DNA from: Ascaris suum
Taxonomy: Eukaryota > Nematoda > Chromadorea > Rhabditida > Ascarididae
Assembly (NCBI GenBank): GCA_013433145.1
Contig: CM024180.1
Location: 2,693,001-2,757,000, forward strand
Direction: 5' to 3'
DNA length: 64,000 nucleotides
Notes under the pieces: model-generated
What the model saw: the letters and a program-made list of their open reading frames with translations, nothing else
Told to the model about the DNA's origin: nothing
Databases searched by the model: none
Program-made: the position numbers and the translations under genes
In this document: one piece after another, positions 1 through 11,822 of the stretch
How positions within the stretch are numbered: the stretch's first letter is position 1
How the letters are laid out: each line of letters begins with the position of its first letter

Positions 1-231
1 TTTCTTTACATATGCAAAAAAATATAAAGACGCAAATGAGGAGATGAAAATTTTGCCATCAAATAACTAGCAATGAAAGAAAGCAGAAATAACGTGAAAC
101 ATAGTGATTGCTCTCGTCAATATTTTATCGGCGGATATCGCTGCTAACGTCGAAGAAGAAGCTTTCATTATTCAAATATTTGGTTGTTATGAGGAGGCTC
201 TTCTCTTATTCGACGTGTTTGATAAGTGACC

Positions 232-525
232 TTAGATGTTGCTTGAATATCCATGTTTGAATTTTAGTGCTGTTTTCAAAGAATACTTTAAAGTAGGAAG
301 GACATCATAATGACCATCTCTGATGCAGCGATAGTCACCTAAGTGGGAAGCGGCATTTAAAAAAATTATTGCATCAAATCTTTGGCAATTTTGCTCTTGG
401 CAAAATATCATTTCAAATATTGGGGGATGACATAATCTTTGTTGTCGAATTATTGCCTTGGTTACAATTTTAGATGAATACGAGTCAGTAATATTTATAA
501 ATTCACTCTTGGCTAAGATTGTCAC
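232..525 (-). CDS. open frame of 97 codons, doubtful
   Basis: The minus-strand frame contains six cysteines and a polar C-terminus (YRCIRDGHYDVLPTLKY). Codon-position bias is not clear: T-first codons are about as frequent as random sequence would give. A plus-strand frame of about 40 codons (104-231, ending EALLLFDVFDK) stops exactly where this one ends. Either could be an exon fragment or chance. No function is proposed. Confidence 0.15.
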   Translation of the reverse strand: MTILAKSEFINITDSYSSKIVTKAIIRQQRLCHPPIFEMIFCQEQNCQRFDAIIFLNAASHLGDYRCIRDGHYDVLPTLKYSLKTALKFKHGYSSNI

Positions 526-824
526 TAATGAGTATCCCCAATAGTATTGCCATCAGTATTTATTTACGAAAACAATACTAAAAACGACCGCCGAATAAGT
601 GATTTCTTGTGCTCTTGCATATTTTACATTCTGCTTTGGTATATATCTTCTGGCGACTCTGTAACTGCTTTGGTATACTTCATTTTTCCAATACAGGTCT
701 ATAACAGTACACTGAGGATTGGTATAGCAGGTTGAAGTTATTTTAGTGGAGCCTATTTTAGGATCTGTGCCATGATTCTATCCAATCGAACTATCTCAAG
801 CAGATTGAAACTAAACAATGCATA

Positions 825-1069
825 TCATTGCTGCTTGTTATCAACTGCCGCGATGAATTCGAAAGTGGGAGGAGGCATATTTTGCATTCCGTTGAATTTT
901 TGAACATTTTTTGGACAATGCTGAACTCTTCTTTCGATGTCTTGAGCTGAAAGTTGTGGAAATGAAGGAAGTTGGTAGGTAGAATATACTTTAAGAGATC
1001 CTCTCCAAGTTGATATCATTGCCGAGATTGCCCACTTTTTTTCATTTGTTGATAATTTTCTATGCGACG
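825..1069 (-). CDS. candidate 3'-terminal coding exon, product unrecognised
   Basis: Read on the minus strand, an ATGTTTCAG acceptor is followed by two bases and then 80 open codons to a TGA. The peptide is mixed and polar, with segments such as WRGSLKVYSTYQLPSF and DIERRVQHCPKNVQKF, and it ends FIAAVDNKQQ. A second phase, two bases earlier, is also open for 17 codons (RRIENYQQMKKSGQSRQ), so the true frame depends on the upstream exon. An AATAAA on the same strand lies about 265 bp downstream (near position 560). I do not recognise the family. Chance open frames of this length occur in this window, so the call rests on the acceptor plus the protein-like composition. Confidence 0.28.
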
Positions 1070-3163
1070 CTGAAACATAATGACATATTCAGCATTAATT
1101 TATATTTCTTTCCTTCATATTGCTATAATTTATTACTCATCAATTTATCATATTGCTATAAGCTCATCAAAAAACATCCTGATCATCACGTTATCGTTAT
1201 TTTTTTTAATTATTTGTTGCTATTGAAACATATAACATATACATCAGTGAGTTAATATATCAACGTTTTGATAGCCGTCAATCAATTTTTCTATGATATC
1301 TCATAGAATCATCGCAGAACACTCCTACAGAACGGTGCCTACAAATCAGATTAAGTTATCACTAAAATAAGAGTAAATATTATTTCTAGAATTATTTGAA
1401 TACGCCTTATGCTCTTTGAACGCCTTAATTTGCATTTCACCTTGCATTTAATGAGCACATTCTCTAATAGTCTCTGAGGGATGACTGCGGTAATGTTTAT
1501 CGTCAGATACACTATTATTTAATGAAATATGAGTTGTTTTTTTATAGAGGATGTTTTTTTTTCTCATACATGATAGCATCTCATATCGATTTATCATTGA
1601 TAATATATTATATCAATGAGTATATTAAAATTTCTTTAATTTCAATATTTATTTGCGGTAAACATTTTGCTCACTCGAATAAAAATTTCACTAAGCTTTC
1701 ATATCGTTCATTATCACTAATAATTGTTTTATTTTAATGTCTTCTTTCCTTCTCACGTTTGATATGTGCACAATGCGTTTTCGAAGCAACAATTCACATT
1801 CTGCGACATGGTACGTAAAACGTTTCGGAAATAAGTGCGGAAACTGGCACAATATGCGCTTTTGCACACCGCTCACACAACAGACCGAAGGTTCAGAAAT
1901 TAAAAGCAAAAGCGTTCGGTATTTCGACCGATTTCCGAATTTTGTCGGGCATAATACTTTAATTCAGAGAAATTATAGAAATATGAGGGCGTTGAAAGCT
2001 TGTAAGTGTTTTATATTCGACAGGTTTTCATGTTACATCGACGTGATAATCGAAAAAAAAAGAGCCTTTGTGAGATGTTTTTATGAACATTTGGGAAGTT
2101 AAGATGTGAATCTACTATTTTTCAATCTTCAGCTGTTCACCTGTCAAGCGTGACGCCAGATGAATTAGTATTCACCGTTGTTTCGCATTTTGATGTGTAC
2201 GAGATCACTCATGAATTGCCACTCGACAGGCACTGATCCCTCTAACGTATCATATATGCGTGACTTCCGAGAGCACTTTTATATGCCTTCTTGAATAGAT
2301 TGTTGCATGAGTAAATCTTTACCAGGAATTTTTTTTCCATGCATGCTTCCCGAAGTCATATTTGGAAAGAAGGCCGAATGAGGAATGATTTTAGCAGGGA
2401 ATGAAAAATAAAAGTAATTTTTTTTTGACGTTCCTATCTGTCACGAAAACCTTTACTCTTTGGGATGAGGATAATGCCAAGCGTGTTTTAAAAAAAAAAC
2501 GCCTATCGACTAGCGTTAGAGACAATAAGGATGTTGAAACGGATATATGGCCCAATGAACTGACATACGGGTGACCGCTGCGCTTCATAGCATAAACATG
2601 AACAAATGATCTGTTCGAAAGGAGATAAGAAATGAATATATGGTTTTTAACATAGTACAATTTTACTGTTTTATTGCCATTCGAAATGGGAATATTTTTT
2701 GCTCAGCAATAATTTTTAGGCAAACGTTTTTTTTTCGGTTGTTGACAATTATTTTTCAAAGCTCATATTAGCTTGCCTTCAAAATTTGTATTGTAACAAA
2801 AATATCACCCTTCGATGATCGTATTTTTTTTACTATTTTATCGTTGAACGACAAATTAATTATCATTTATTTTTGATACTATATTAAGGACTCTTAGAAA
2901 AAAAAATTCACGCGTCATATTTTTCGAACTTAAGATATGAATGAATCTGTGGGGAAATGATTCCGTTGCCGCTATTTTAAGAAGGAAGTGAAACACAACG
3001 TTTTGCCTATATATCGCTCGCTTCACATTTCCATGCTTTTTCTCCTCAACTCTGTCATCGCGGTCTCTTCCACATCTCATAATCCATTATCACTCCTTCA
3101 CCAGCCGATAATTCTTTCCGACGGCCGAACTGATTACTAATCAATCCGCATCCAGAGGTCGTC

Positions 3164-3256
3164 TATATAAGGGGGTTACTTGAATTCATATGTGTGTGAT
3201 TCCACCAAGGGTGGAATCTGTGTAATGGTTCGTATTACCTTTCCTTAGTTTCACAC
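3164..3256 (+). other. TATA-like motif followed by two hairpins
   Basis: TATATAAG at 3164-3171 is followed 26 bp later by a perfect 9-bp inverted repeat, GATTCCACC / GGTGGAATC (3198-3218) with a 3-base loop. A weaker 5-bp stem (GTAAT...ATTAC) follows a few bases after it. This could be a short structured transcript or a chance palindrome. No tRNA boxes or snRNA consensus are present. Confidence 0.25.
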
Positions 3257-3295
3257 AAATGTGTTGTTGAAGCAAATCCACAGCTATAATCTACC
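3239..3295 (-). CDS. candidate 57-bp internal exon
   Basis: On the minus strand TAGCTTCAG is followed by one base, 18 open codons and two bases, then a GTAATA donor. The peptide is VDYSCGFASTTHLCETKE. The other two phases hit stops at once. The exon is phase-compatible with a 100-bp candidate at 5182-5281 (acceptor ACTTTTCAG, donor GTTTCG). Function is unknown. This is a splice-signal and phase argument only. Confidence 0.2.
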
Positions 3296-3730
3296 CTGAA
3301 GCTACAATATGCGGCTGTATAAATGGCTAGTCGCTGGAGCCTAAATTTATTATAACTTATATATGCATCTCATTAGCACTGATTTTTCTTACGAAGTTTT
3401 TGAATAAATATTTACTGGTAGCATTGTATATCGAGTGAATTTGAAAATTTTTATTTAGAAGCTCATTAACAATTCCCTTCCATCTCGAGCACATTCAGTC
3501 CGAATCGATTTAAGGCGCAATTTTAAAGAAGTGAGCAACAGGCGAACGAGAAACAAAACGGCAAACAAGTGAGAATTTAACCAGCTTTGAGGAGGAATTA
3601 TCCAAAATTGCAACATTTTCGGTCCTTCTAACCAATTTTCCACTTAAATATGGGTTCATTTCGCTGATCACTCAAATTAGACCATTCGTTCTGACTATAT
3701 ACACTGAAATTTTGCTTCGACGACGGAAAT

Positions 3731-3745
3731 CTGGCACAATGCCAA
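3731..3745. promoter_or_regulatory. NFI-type palindrome
   Basis: CTGGCACAATGCCAA matches the nuclear factor I consensus YTGGCANNNTGCCAR at every specified base. A near-match with the same CAA spacer is at 11060-11074 (TTGGCACAACGCCAG). Binding is not shown. Confidence 0.25.
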
Positions 3746-3809
3746 TTATTGGGTCATGAGATTTCGGCCAAAGTAGCATGCACCAAACTCTAAAAATACT
3801 TCATCATAA

Positions 3810-4259
3810 ATGAGTCCCAGATTTGAGCTAATAATGACAGGGGTCGACATTTTTCGAAAGGTAGGGATAAAGAGAGTGCTGAATGATGCTCAAGGGAGAC
3901 TCGAAACTCCATCTCAAACCGATTATATCAAATATGACAAGTGTTTAAAGCGAGCAGCAGCCAACTATCTGTTCGGAAAGAGAGATCAGTTTCTGCAATA
4001 TTCGGGATTTTTCAGTGTTTATCGAATTAATTCATCAAAAGCCTTACATTTCTCGGCCAGCATGACTGCAAATTTCCCATTTATTCTTGGATTTCTAACT
4101 GTAAGAACCTCATATGAAGTAAAAATTTATATCAATAAAAGGGCACCAAACACAAATTTTCATTCCATCGAAACGTGTGAAATCTTCCGTCTGCCGTCTG
4201 CTTATGCTGCACAATATTTTTGTGCTTTTGTGAAAGAAATTTTTAAATATGCTTTCTAA
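3810..4259 (+). CDS. 150-codon open frame, possible exon
   Basis: This is one of the two longest non-repeat frames in the window. It starts at an ATG directly after an in-frame TAA. The first 70 codons are rich in A/G-first codons and read like a charged soluble protein (KRVLNDAQGRLETPSQTDY, then YDKCLKRAAANYLFGKRD). The second half loses this bias. An internal GTAAGA at about 4100 could be a splice donor that ends the coding part there. No domain is recognised. Random sequence of this composition would give roughly 0.1 frame of this length per window, so it is suggestive but not proven. Confidence 0.28.
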   Translation: MSPRFELIMTGVDIFRKVGIKRVLNDAQGRLETPSQTDYIKYDKCLKRAAANYLFGKRDQFLQYSGFFSVYRINSSKALHFSASMTANFPFILGFLTVRTSYEVKIYINKRAPNTNFHSIETCEIFRLPSAYAAQYFCAFVKEIFKYAF

Positions 4260-4677
4260 CAACGTTATTTCTACGCATATTTGTGTGTACGGTCGTCTAT
4301 CACTTTGGCCGATAATTTCAACTCGGAAATGACGGAAGGTGAAATTGATGGCTAAATTTATACCAAACGTTTCCTATATCATATTTAACCTTGATGTCTT
4401 TTTCACGATAATTTCTAAATGCTTTATCGGTATTAGAAGGAGGAAGTAAGGTTTATGCGCTGTTTGCATCGATTGGTCTTTTGCGATTTCGATTCACTGA
4501 GACACAAAAAAAACAAGATATTTTAAGGCAGTTTATGCAAGTGGATAATTAGATCGGATATGAGGGTGCAAATTTTTATATTTTCTTCTTCAACCACGCA
4601 GGTGATAGCCGAAGTAATAAGCGACATACAAAGGTGTTTCTTATGCCTGCTTCTATGCTACCATCCTCTTCAGCTTG

Positions 4678-4932
4678 CTATTTTCGGATTTCATTTCGCG
4701 TGCCCAAAATCTCTTTTATACGCTTTTTCGTAGGAAATTTGCTGTGCAATAAAAAGCGCATCTCATGATGTATTTGCATATTAATATATTTGTCTGTCCG
4801 TCTCCCATATTTGCAATTGAGGAAGTTGGAGCCACGAAATTTGTCTATATAGTGCACGTTGTATGATGCTAGTTGAGTGTTGAAGTCGACGAGATTATTG
4901 CCGTTCAAATCTTGCACAAAGTTTGCGTGCAC
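4678..4932 (-). CDS. 84-codon open frame with coding-like composition
   Basis: The minus-strand frame has few T-first codons (about 19%) and an asparagine- and basic-rich peptide. It begins near HANFVQDLNGNNLVDFNT and ends KRIKEILGTRNEIRK before TAG. There is no in-frame ATG at the start, so it would have to be an internal or terminal exon. The acceptor is not clear; the best is a weak TAAAG at the right edge. Product unknown. Confidence 0.22.
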   Translation of the reverse strand: MHANFVQDLNGNNLVDFNTQLASYNVHYIDKFRGSNFLNCKYGRRTDKYINMQIHHEMRFLLHSKFPTKKRIKEILGTRNEIRK

Positions 4933-5181
4933 TTTACGATTGTCTCAGTGGAAATCTAATCTTTTATGCATCCGTGCGGGTGATAAAATCCGTTCAAATA
5001 TATAGGGGTTGATAGTCATTATTTGACGCAAAATCCACAAATGCGACCGCAACTTTCGCTACCCTTCGTTATCTGGGTAGGTGGTGTGTAGCAAAGCCGA
5101 AAACTAAGAGGTTCATATCCAATGTTTTGCATTGCGTTTGCTTGAATCCACTTGGCATAAAACGATGACTACTGTCGAAAC

Positions 5182-5281
5182 CTAAGCCAAGCTAATTTTA
5201 TTTGTCTCATGCAAGTTATAATAATTATGGAACAGCTATTCCACATATTTATTTCTTTTTGCCATATAAGCGGTGGTATTC
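5182..5281 (-). CDS. candidate 100-bp internal exon
   Basis: The minus-strand acceptor ACTTTTCAG is followed by two bases, 32 open codons and two bases, then a GTTTCG donor. The peptide starts IPPLIWQKEINMWNSC and continues with a short hydrophobic stretch (SIIIITCM). The phase joins cleanly to the candidate exon at 3239-3295, giving an arginine at the junction. No family is recognised. Confidence 0.18.
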
Positions 5282-5720
5282 CTGAAAAGTTTAGGGCAAT
5301 ATTCTGTAAATCTTACGTTCTTTTAGGAGTCTTGAATTAATTAGCCACATAAGTGAGATCTATAAGCGCTTATCAAGGCATTTCCTTTGGCATTCTTCGT
5401 CATTTTTTGTAAAATTGATAATGCGCGAAGATGAACTTTAAAATGATTCTCCCTTTCACAATATTATTTTCCTCTATGAAATAACTAGTACTTCTACTGG
5501 AAATTACTTTTGAGATTTACTTTAGTACGTATAGTGAAATGAATTACTATTTGTAAATTTAGGTTCGTTTCAAAAGAACAAATTCTCTTGCATTTGTATT
5601 CTACTGATGTCACTTCAAATTGGGCGCACACTTCTAAGGCGGAAAATCAAGACTGACTGAGAAATGTGAGGTTTGAATGATTAAAGACTGCAGCATTTGT
5701 AATCAACCCATCGATTCATA

Positions 5721-6161
5721 GAACGATTTATCCACTGTGCATAGCTCCGGGAAAATAAACCAGTAATACATGTTTTTATTATTACTACCTGTTATAGATT
5801 ATATGAGGTGTGAGCGGAATTTTGTTGGGTAAATAAACATATTCACGACTATTGTATGTGGTAATTAAGAGGAATGTAGTTGGCAAAAATATTCTCCAGA
5901 TTAAATTCCGAATTAATTGCAGCGATTCACTTCTAAAGGTTGAGAGGGATAATATTTATTCTATATAAACGCTCGTACAAGTTGAAATGAACGATTTATT
6001 CATTGATGCATAGCTGCGGGAAAATAAGTCAATAATCCATGTTTTTATTGTTATTACCTGTTATAAATTATATGAAGTGAGAGGGAATTTTGCTGCATAA
6101 ATCAACATATTTACGAGTACCTGTTTGTAGTAATTGTATGTAGTAATGTATGTAGTAATTA
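5721..6161. repeat. diverged direct duplication of about 150-170 bp
   Basis: Copy 1 (5721-5867) and copy 2 (5989-6161) are in the same orientation. They share GAACGATTTAT, GGGAAAATAA, CATGTTTTTATT, ACCTGTTATA and TTATATGA in the same order, with scattered substitutions and small gaps. Copy 2 has an extra internal tandem of GTAGTAAT units near its end. No open frame runs through either copy. It could be an old segmental duplication or two members of a short dispersed repeat. Confidence 0.85.
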
Positions 6162-6831
6162 ATGTTTTCCACATACAAGCCTTATGCTGTCTTTATAAAT
6201 GTAAGTTGCGAATAAGTATATGTTGTACTCTGGAGATATATATTCAATCCATCAATCTGTTTGCCTCCTTTCTTGATTAAAATTCCTATGTTTTAGTTTT
6301 CAATAAGATTTGAGGTGGTTATAGCAATTGCCCTTGCTGAAATTCGTGTCAATTAAGAATATCGATAATTTTACCCTGAAACAACTACATCCACTCTCTA
6401 ACGCTAATCTCCGCCGAATTGCTTAATAGTTTGTTGTGTTTAAAGTTTTTGATGTAATCCTTTTATGGATATTTTAATTGATATTATTTGATTCTAGATT
6501 TATTTTATTCGTTGCAAGCGTTATGCTCTATCGTCAAAATGAAAGATTTTTTCAACGAGAGTTCATATTTATATGTCGATATTTGTGCACAACTTTGCCG
6601 ATTAGGTAAATTATGCATATACTGCTAGATATAAGTGCTCCAGATTGTCATAAGTTTAATGATCGTGTTTCGGCTATTCAAATTTATAGGCAGCAATTTA
6701 TGCCACTTACAAATCGTTGCGTATCTTTGCACCTCTCTTGCTAAAACAATTTTTTTCTCAACTCCTGCGTATCATATTTCTATTGACGCAATCATTCCAA
6801 ACCTGTCCTGTATCTGTATATGTATGTCGAT

Positions 6832-6940
<109 letters not shown>

Positions 6941-6976
6941 GATAGTGTGAGATTTGCCTTATGAGATTGCGGAGGA

Positions 6977-7020
6977 GGGGGGGGGGGGGGGGGGGGGGCA
7001 GTTGGGCGCTGTCCAGCGCC
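6977..7020. repeat. 22-base poly-G run with adjacent GC hairpin
   Basis: Twenty-two consecutive G (6977-6998) are followed by the inverted repeat GGCGCT (7005-7010) / AGCGCC (7015-7020), whose stem can extend by one G-C pair. The run is long enough to form a G-quadruplex or to be a sequencing or assembly trouble spot. Confidence 0.9.
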
Positions 7021-8611
7021 TATTTGTTTCCTAACCGATCACCTACCCCCCACCACTCACCATATCGTTCAGTGCATAGCATCGCAATTGTTTTTTTTTT
7101 TTGAATTCTATTTCTCGCATAAGTAATATGTTCATGTAAATATCGTTTGTGCAGCGCACATATCTTTCGCATTTATAAAGTAATCTTCCCTGATAGATCT
7201 TCCTAGAATTAAAAAAAAAATTAAGGAATGAAAATAAGCATTAACTGCTCGACCCTTCAACGTTCTCAATTGTTCTATGATGTTCCATCAGATCGCTTTT
7301 CGTGCGATGATTAGTGGCATTCAATAATCTCAATAAACGAAGATAAAAGCGCAACAGTCTGCATCGAACATGAACATCATTTCATTGAAAATGCTCATAT
7401 TATTGAGTCTAAAATTGCTTTATTATGTTCATCACTGTCCACTTATTACCGAATGATGTTAACCAATGAAGGAGATTGCTAGTAACTAACCCCTCCAAAA
7501 CGATAAAATTTGAGTATTATTGTTGAGTTGTTTGTATTTCGTCATCTATGAGGCAAATAGTGAAAACATTAGAAAGAAAAGTGCAATCCTTCTTCCCACG
7601 AATATCAAATAAGCAAAGTGTATTTGTATGCAAACATCTAGCTAACTATTGCGCCAATAACTATTTTATCCATCTCCATTGGGATTCCCTAGTGAACTAA
7701 AGCAGTGTGCACAATTCACTACAACTGATGCAAATTCCATCCGATTTTTTTTTTCTTTGGACGCAATATTTTTCGTTAATTAGGCCATCATTCGTCGGTT
7801 GCAAATGTTACGCATAGCAAAATAAAAAATAATGAATTGTAGTGATACAATCTTATTTTCTGCTCGCATAATTTGTGCTTTATGTTGCATACAATTCTGT
7901 ACACGTTATTTATATAACAAGATAACTTCCTATGACGTCATTTTTTCGTAAGCCAATTTCTTATGATGTCATTTTTTCGCATTCATTGTACATTAACGTG
8001 CTGTTCATTGAGTGGCGCCTTTATTTTTGTCAAGGTTACGAGTTCCTTTCGTCGTCGACTCTAGGACTGAGTTAGAAATTCTTAATGATAACTGGTCTGT
8101 TTACGAACTGCCCGATGTGCTTTTCGTTTCTTGCATCTGCTAGCTTTAAATATTGCCATCCAGTAGACGTGGCATTCTTAACCACCTGTTTTCCAATTTC
8201 AACCTTAATTACACAGTTTCTGGAAAGCAATATGCATAGTCGAACACCTGCTTATCCAGGTGTTTAAGTATTCAATTTCGCAACATTCATATAGGAGCTT
8301 TAGTCATTTAACGCACCTGTCTCCGAGTGTAACGATTTCAGACACTGCAAACGCTAGGAAACTTTTTTTTTCGCAGCAAATTCACAAGGTAAGATTGTGA
8401 GTGAGAACTTATGCGGTTCTAGAGTTTCAGAAATCGTTATTCCTCTGTTTTTATTAAGCTCCTCGCTGAGGATATCATAAATTTTTGAGAATGACTGTGT
8501 CAATTGATATTTTTATTTCTTCCGATTAGGCTCCATAGTCGATTATGATCCTGTTTCTTTCGCCGATAATTCGATCTTGCAATCTTGGAGACTGATGCAA
8601 TAACAACTATT

Positions 8612-8905
8612 TCATTTCCCATCGCAAACAGTCACCTTCATCAATGCGGCTAGCGTCATAGCCTGGAAGAAGTCGTAGCAATACGCAATACCATCTTTCT
8701 TTGCCGGTGTTCGGCTTGCTGTGATGGAACATTTGCTGCGCTCATTTAGCAAAAGCATAAGGAAGCTTAGTGCTTCATGTTGAAAACGATTTTGCAAGCC
8801 AATGAAACCCCAGTTGGATCACCTTGATTTGTCCGATTCATACCAGAGATCCCGCGCCATTGCAGCCAAAAAAAGGCGGCGGCCGTTCCTCACTGCTTTC
8901 TTGCT
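8612..8905 (-). pseudogene. coding-like frame interrupted by one TGA
   Basis: Two minus-strand open stretches lie in the same reading frame and are separated only by TGA at 8819-8821. The upstream part (8823-8905) starts after a GGCAG acceptor that follows an 85-base polypyrimidine tract. It reads SKKAVRNGRRLFLAAMARD and onward, with G-first codons above a third over the stretch. The downstream part (8612-8818) reads for example NERSKCSITASRTPAKKD and AMTLAALMK, with a GTGACT after AAG that could be a donor. AAG|GTGATC just before the TGA could also be a donor. So this may be an exon plus readthrough, a disabled gene, or chance. No family is recognised. Confidence 0.33.
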
Positions 8906-8920
8906 CTGCCATTCGCGAAC

Positions 8921-9005
8921 GATGGGGAGAGAAGAGTGAGAGGATAGGGGAGGAAGGGGAGCGGAGATAGGGAGGGTGACGGGGGGAGGGGGGGGGGAAA
9001 AAAAA
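8921..9005. repeat. purine-rich, G-run tract
   Basis: The plus strand is almost pure A/G with several runs of three to ten G, ending in ten G and an A run. On the minus strand it is a long polypyrimidine tract just upstream of the acceptor-like GGCAG next to 8905. It has G-quadruplex potential on the plus strand. Confidence 0.85.
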
Positions 9006-9019
9006 CATTGCAGTTGCAT

Positions 9020-10800
9020 TTAAAGGTTTTTGTTGATATATCGCGTCTTGCTACGGACCTTTTTGTTTCTCTTCCAAGGTCGTTGAAACTCATAAACCTA
9101 GAGAGGCAATTATCGCCTGTATCTAATGCTGAAAATTGAAAGTAAACTCCTAATAACTCAGCAGTTGCTCCTTATATGTAGTTGATTCCGCATGGTTCTT
9201 GCCACCTATGCTAAGTTTTTTAAGCTGCGGTCGAAACTTTCCACTAGCACATATTATTTGTCGTTTATTATATAGCTGTTTATCTCTAATGGCGTTATAC
9301 TCTTAAAGTTTGGTTGCTTGCAATTAACTCCCCTCCTCTTTCTTATTTGAAGGTTTTGAGAATTTAAAACCACTTCTTAAACAATACCTTTAACTGTTTT
9401 TGATTACAAAGGTAAATCTGTATATTACAACACCTTTTATATATAGACACTTGATTTCTCACATTTTTTCCTTTATCTTTCAAGGCTATCTAAGGATACT
9501 ATGTTGAGACTATAATAAACGCTCTTGTTCGCTTTTTGCAGCGTACATCCGAACAATAGACTTCCCATATATTCATAAGGACTGCAAATATTTCATGACG
9601 ATAAATCTAGGCTATATTAACAACATTAGTGAATGCAGTAATTTTAGACATTATAAATGACCTAGCAGCGAACATATATCTTTATATGATGTCTCATCAA
9701 GCTATGAATGAAGCAATCATCGAATTCAAAATTGAGCTTATTAAATAGGTGTTATTATTATCGAACTCAAAGTATTAGAGGTTTTAGAGATGGTGGATTA
9801 ATGAATTTTTGAGATAATAATAATTGGCAATAGAGTTGGAGTTTTTCGCTTTTGCATAGTAGATATAGTTTGCGCATATCACAGCGAAGTCTAATCTTAT
9901 AAGTTGGTTGTTGTGTGGCATAAGTTATGCCAGGTTATAGAGGCCTACAAATCTTAACAGAGGTTTTATAAGTATGAAATGGGACTTATTATTTCCATAA
10001 AAGAAGTCGTGTGCAACTCAGAGAGAGACCCTTTTTCTTTCTAGCGTTTTACTTAATAGCGTCATCTCGTCCTTGTGGATAGTAGTAAAGTAATCAGTAC
10101 TTGAAAAATCACTGCAACGACGGGGCGTGTGTATTGTGTGAAATTTGGGCGAGTGGTCACCAGACTACTACATGTGCGCATCAGACGGATACCGAGTTAT
10201 TAATGGCGTAACGAACTGAGAGCAGCACTGAACTCCGTGAATAGCAGCAAAAATTTTACTCGGACCTGTGAACGTTTATTACCTGTGCAACTTCTTGCAG
10301 GTTATCAGCATTTCTCTTCAAAGCTTACAACGTGATGGACTGAATAGTACGAATATGCTGGCATATTCATAGATAGTTACTAAGAAACAGTGATCAGTAA
10401 CCGATCATATTTCTACAGTAATTACTCACCTATAGCATTTGACTTAATGAGTAAGTTATTAGTTAAAGAGAATCGTCGAAAAACTGCCACCCTCAAAATT
10501 GCTTAAGTCGAAATGAATATTACGATGGACCCACCGTGCATTTTATGCACCGCGACAGATTACCGATTGCTCCTCAGTATTACGCAGTGAGTTGCTCTGT
10601 GGACTGAAGCATGTAGACTTCCTTCCAGTGGTCTGACTCACTCGAAATGTTGAACAAAAAGTCACAAAGAATCAATCTCCATCCAAATTATTTGGCGAGT
10701 TTCACATGCATACCGTTTATGGTTACGAGTCAATAATGAGTAAGAAGTAGCATTAAAAATCTAATGAATAACAAGTAGCATTAAAAAAAGCACCTGGGTG
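9020..10800. other. mostly non-coding, with a GC-richer patch at 10.05-10.65 kb
   Basis: The patch carries short plus frames containing CVLC...GH...C and CILC. These faintly recall retrotransposon gag zinc knuckles but have the wrong spacing. No complete frame. Confidence 0.4.
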
Positions 10801-10802
10801 GA

Positions 10803-10945
<143 letters not shown>

Positions 10946-11059
10946 CGTTACGTTTATGCATCTGATGCAAAGTTGAATCCTGCTCACAGTTAGATGACCG
11001 GTCGCGAGAAAGGTGTAAGCAAATTGATTGCGGTGATTAGACTAATGTAATTCGCAAAT

Positions 11060-11074
11060 TTGGCACAACGCCAG
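11060..11074. promoter_or_regulatory. near-consensus NFI-type palindrome
   Basis: TTGGCACAACGCCAG differs at one specified position from YTGGCANNNTGCCAR and shares the CAA spacer of the site at 3731. It has no obvious nearby promoter. Confidence 0.15.
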
Positions 11075-11822
11075 TTCGTAATACCAACCGCTGTATCTGC
11101 TAGCATAATCTTTCGGCGTACAACGCCGCCAATCGACAATTCTTACAAATTTTCGTAAACATTTGCATATTTCAATACATTTAGGCGCTATTTTAAATGA
11201 TGACTTGAATATAAATATGAATGATTATTTGCATAGACCACCCACAGTATATTGTGATATTTTCCTAAACAAGAAATTTCTCGGTTTTCATTACATAATT
11301 AGCAACTTGTTATTAGTGTTATTAGTAAACTTAAGCAGAAAATAAACGAAATTTATAGTTCAAAGAAATTTTGCAGCTAAATTTTTGAAATTTTCTTGGC
11401 AGATTATTTCACTCTCTTCGATTTGTTTGTTTTAATGCAGTATGCGCAAATAGCAATTATATTTTTGGCCATTTACTGGTTTTTTTGGTAATGTTTGTCG
11501 ATGTACAAAATAACATCGATTAGCTTAGAAACGATAATTCTTAGAAACGATGAAATTAATCAAATTTATAACTATCGTGCTTATGATTGTGATAGTAAGC
11601 ATCCATTTTGTTGCTCATAAAGGACAACTTTTTTGGGCTAAAAATATGAAATTAGAAATTCCTATAGTTTATTGACAGATGATTGTTGCGAAATTGTTCG
11701 ATTTCGGTTTTAAAAGAATTCAACGGAAATATTAAAAATTATTCCCACTCGTAAATCATTAAAAATTTTACGCAGGTGTTTTTCTTAAGCACCAAATATT
11801 TTTGCATATTTTTACAATCCAC

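Noticed and set aside
2391..2660. 89-codon minus-strand frame
   Set aside because: Mostly serine/leucine/phenylalanine from T-rich DNA. Only a part (about 2.47-2.61 kb) is kept as a tentative exon in the findings.
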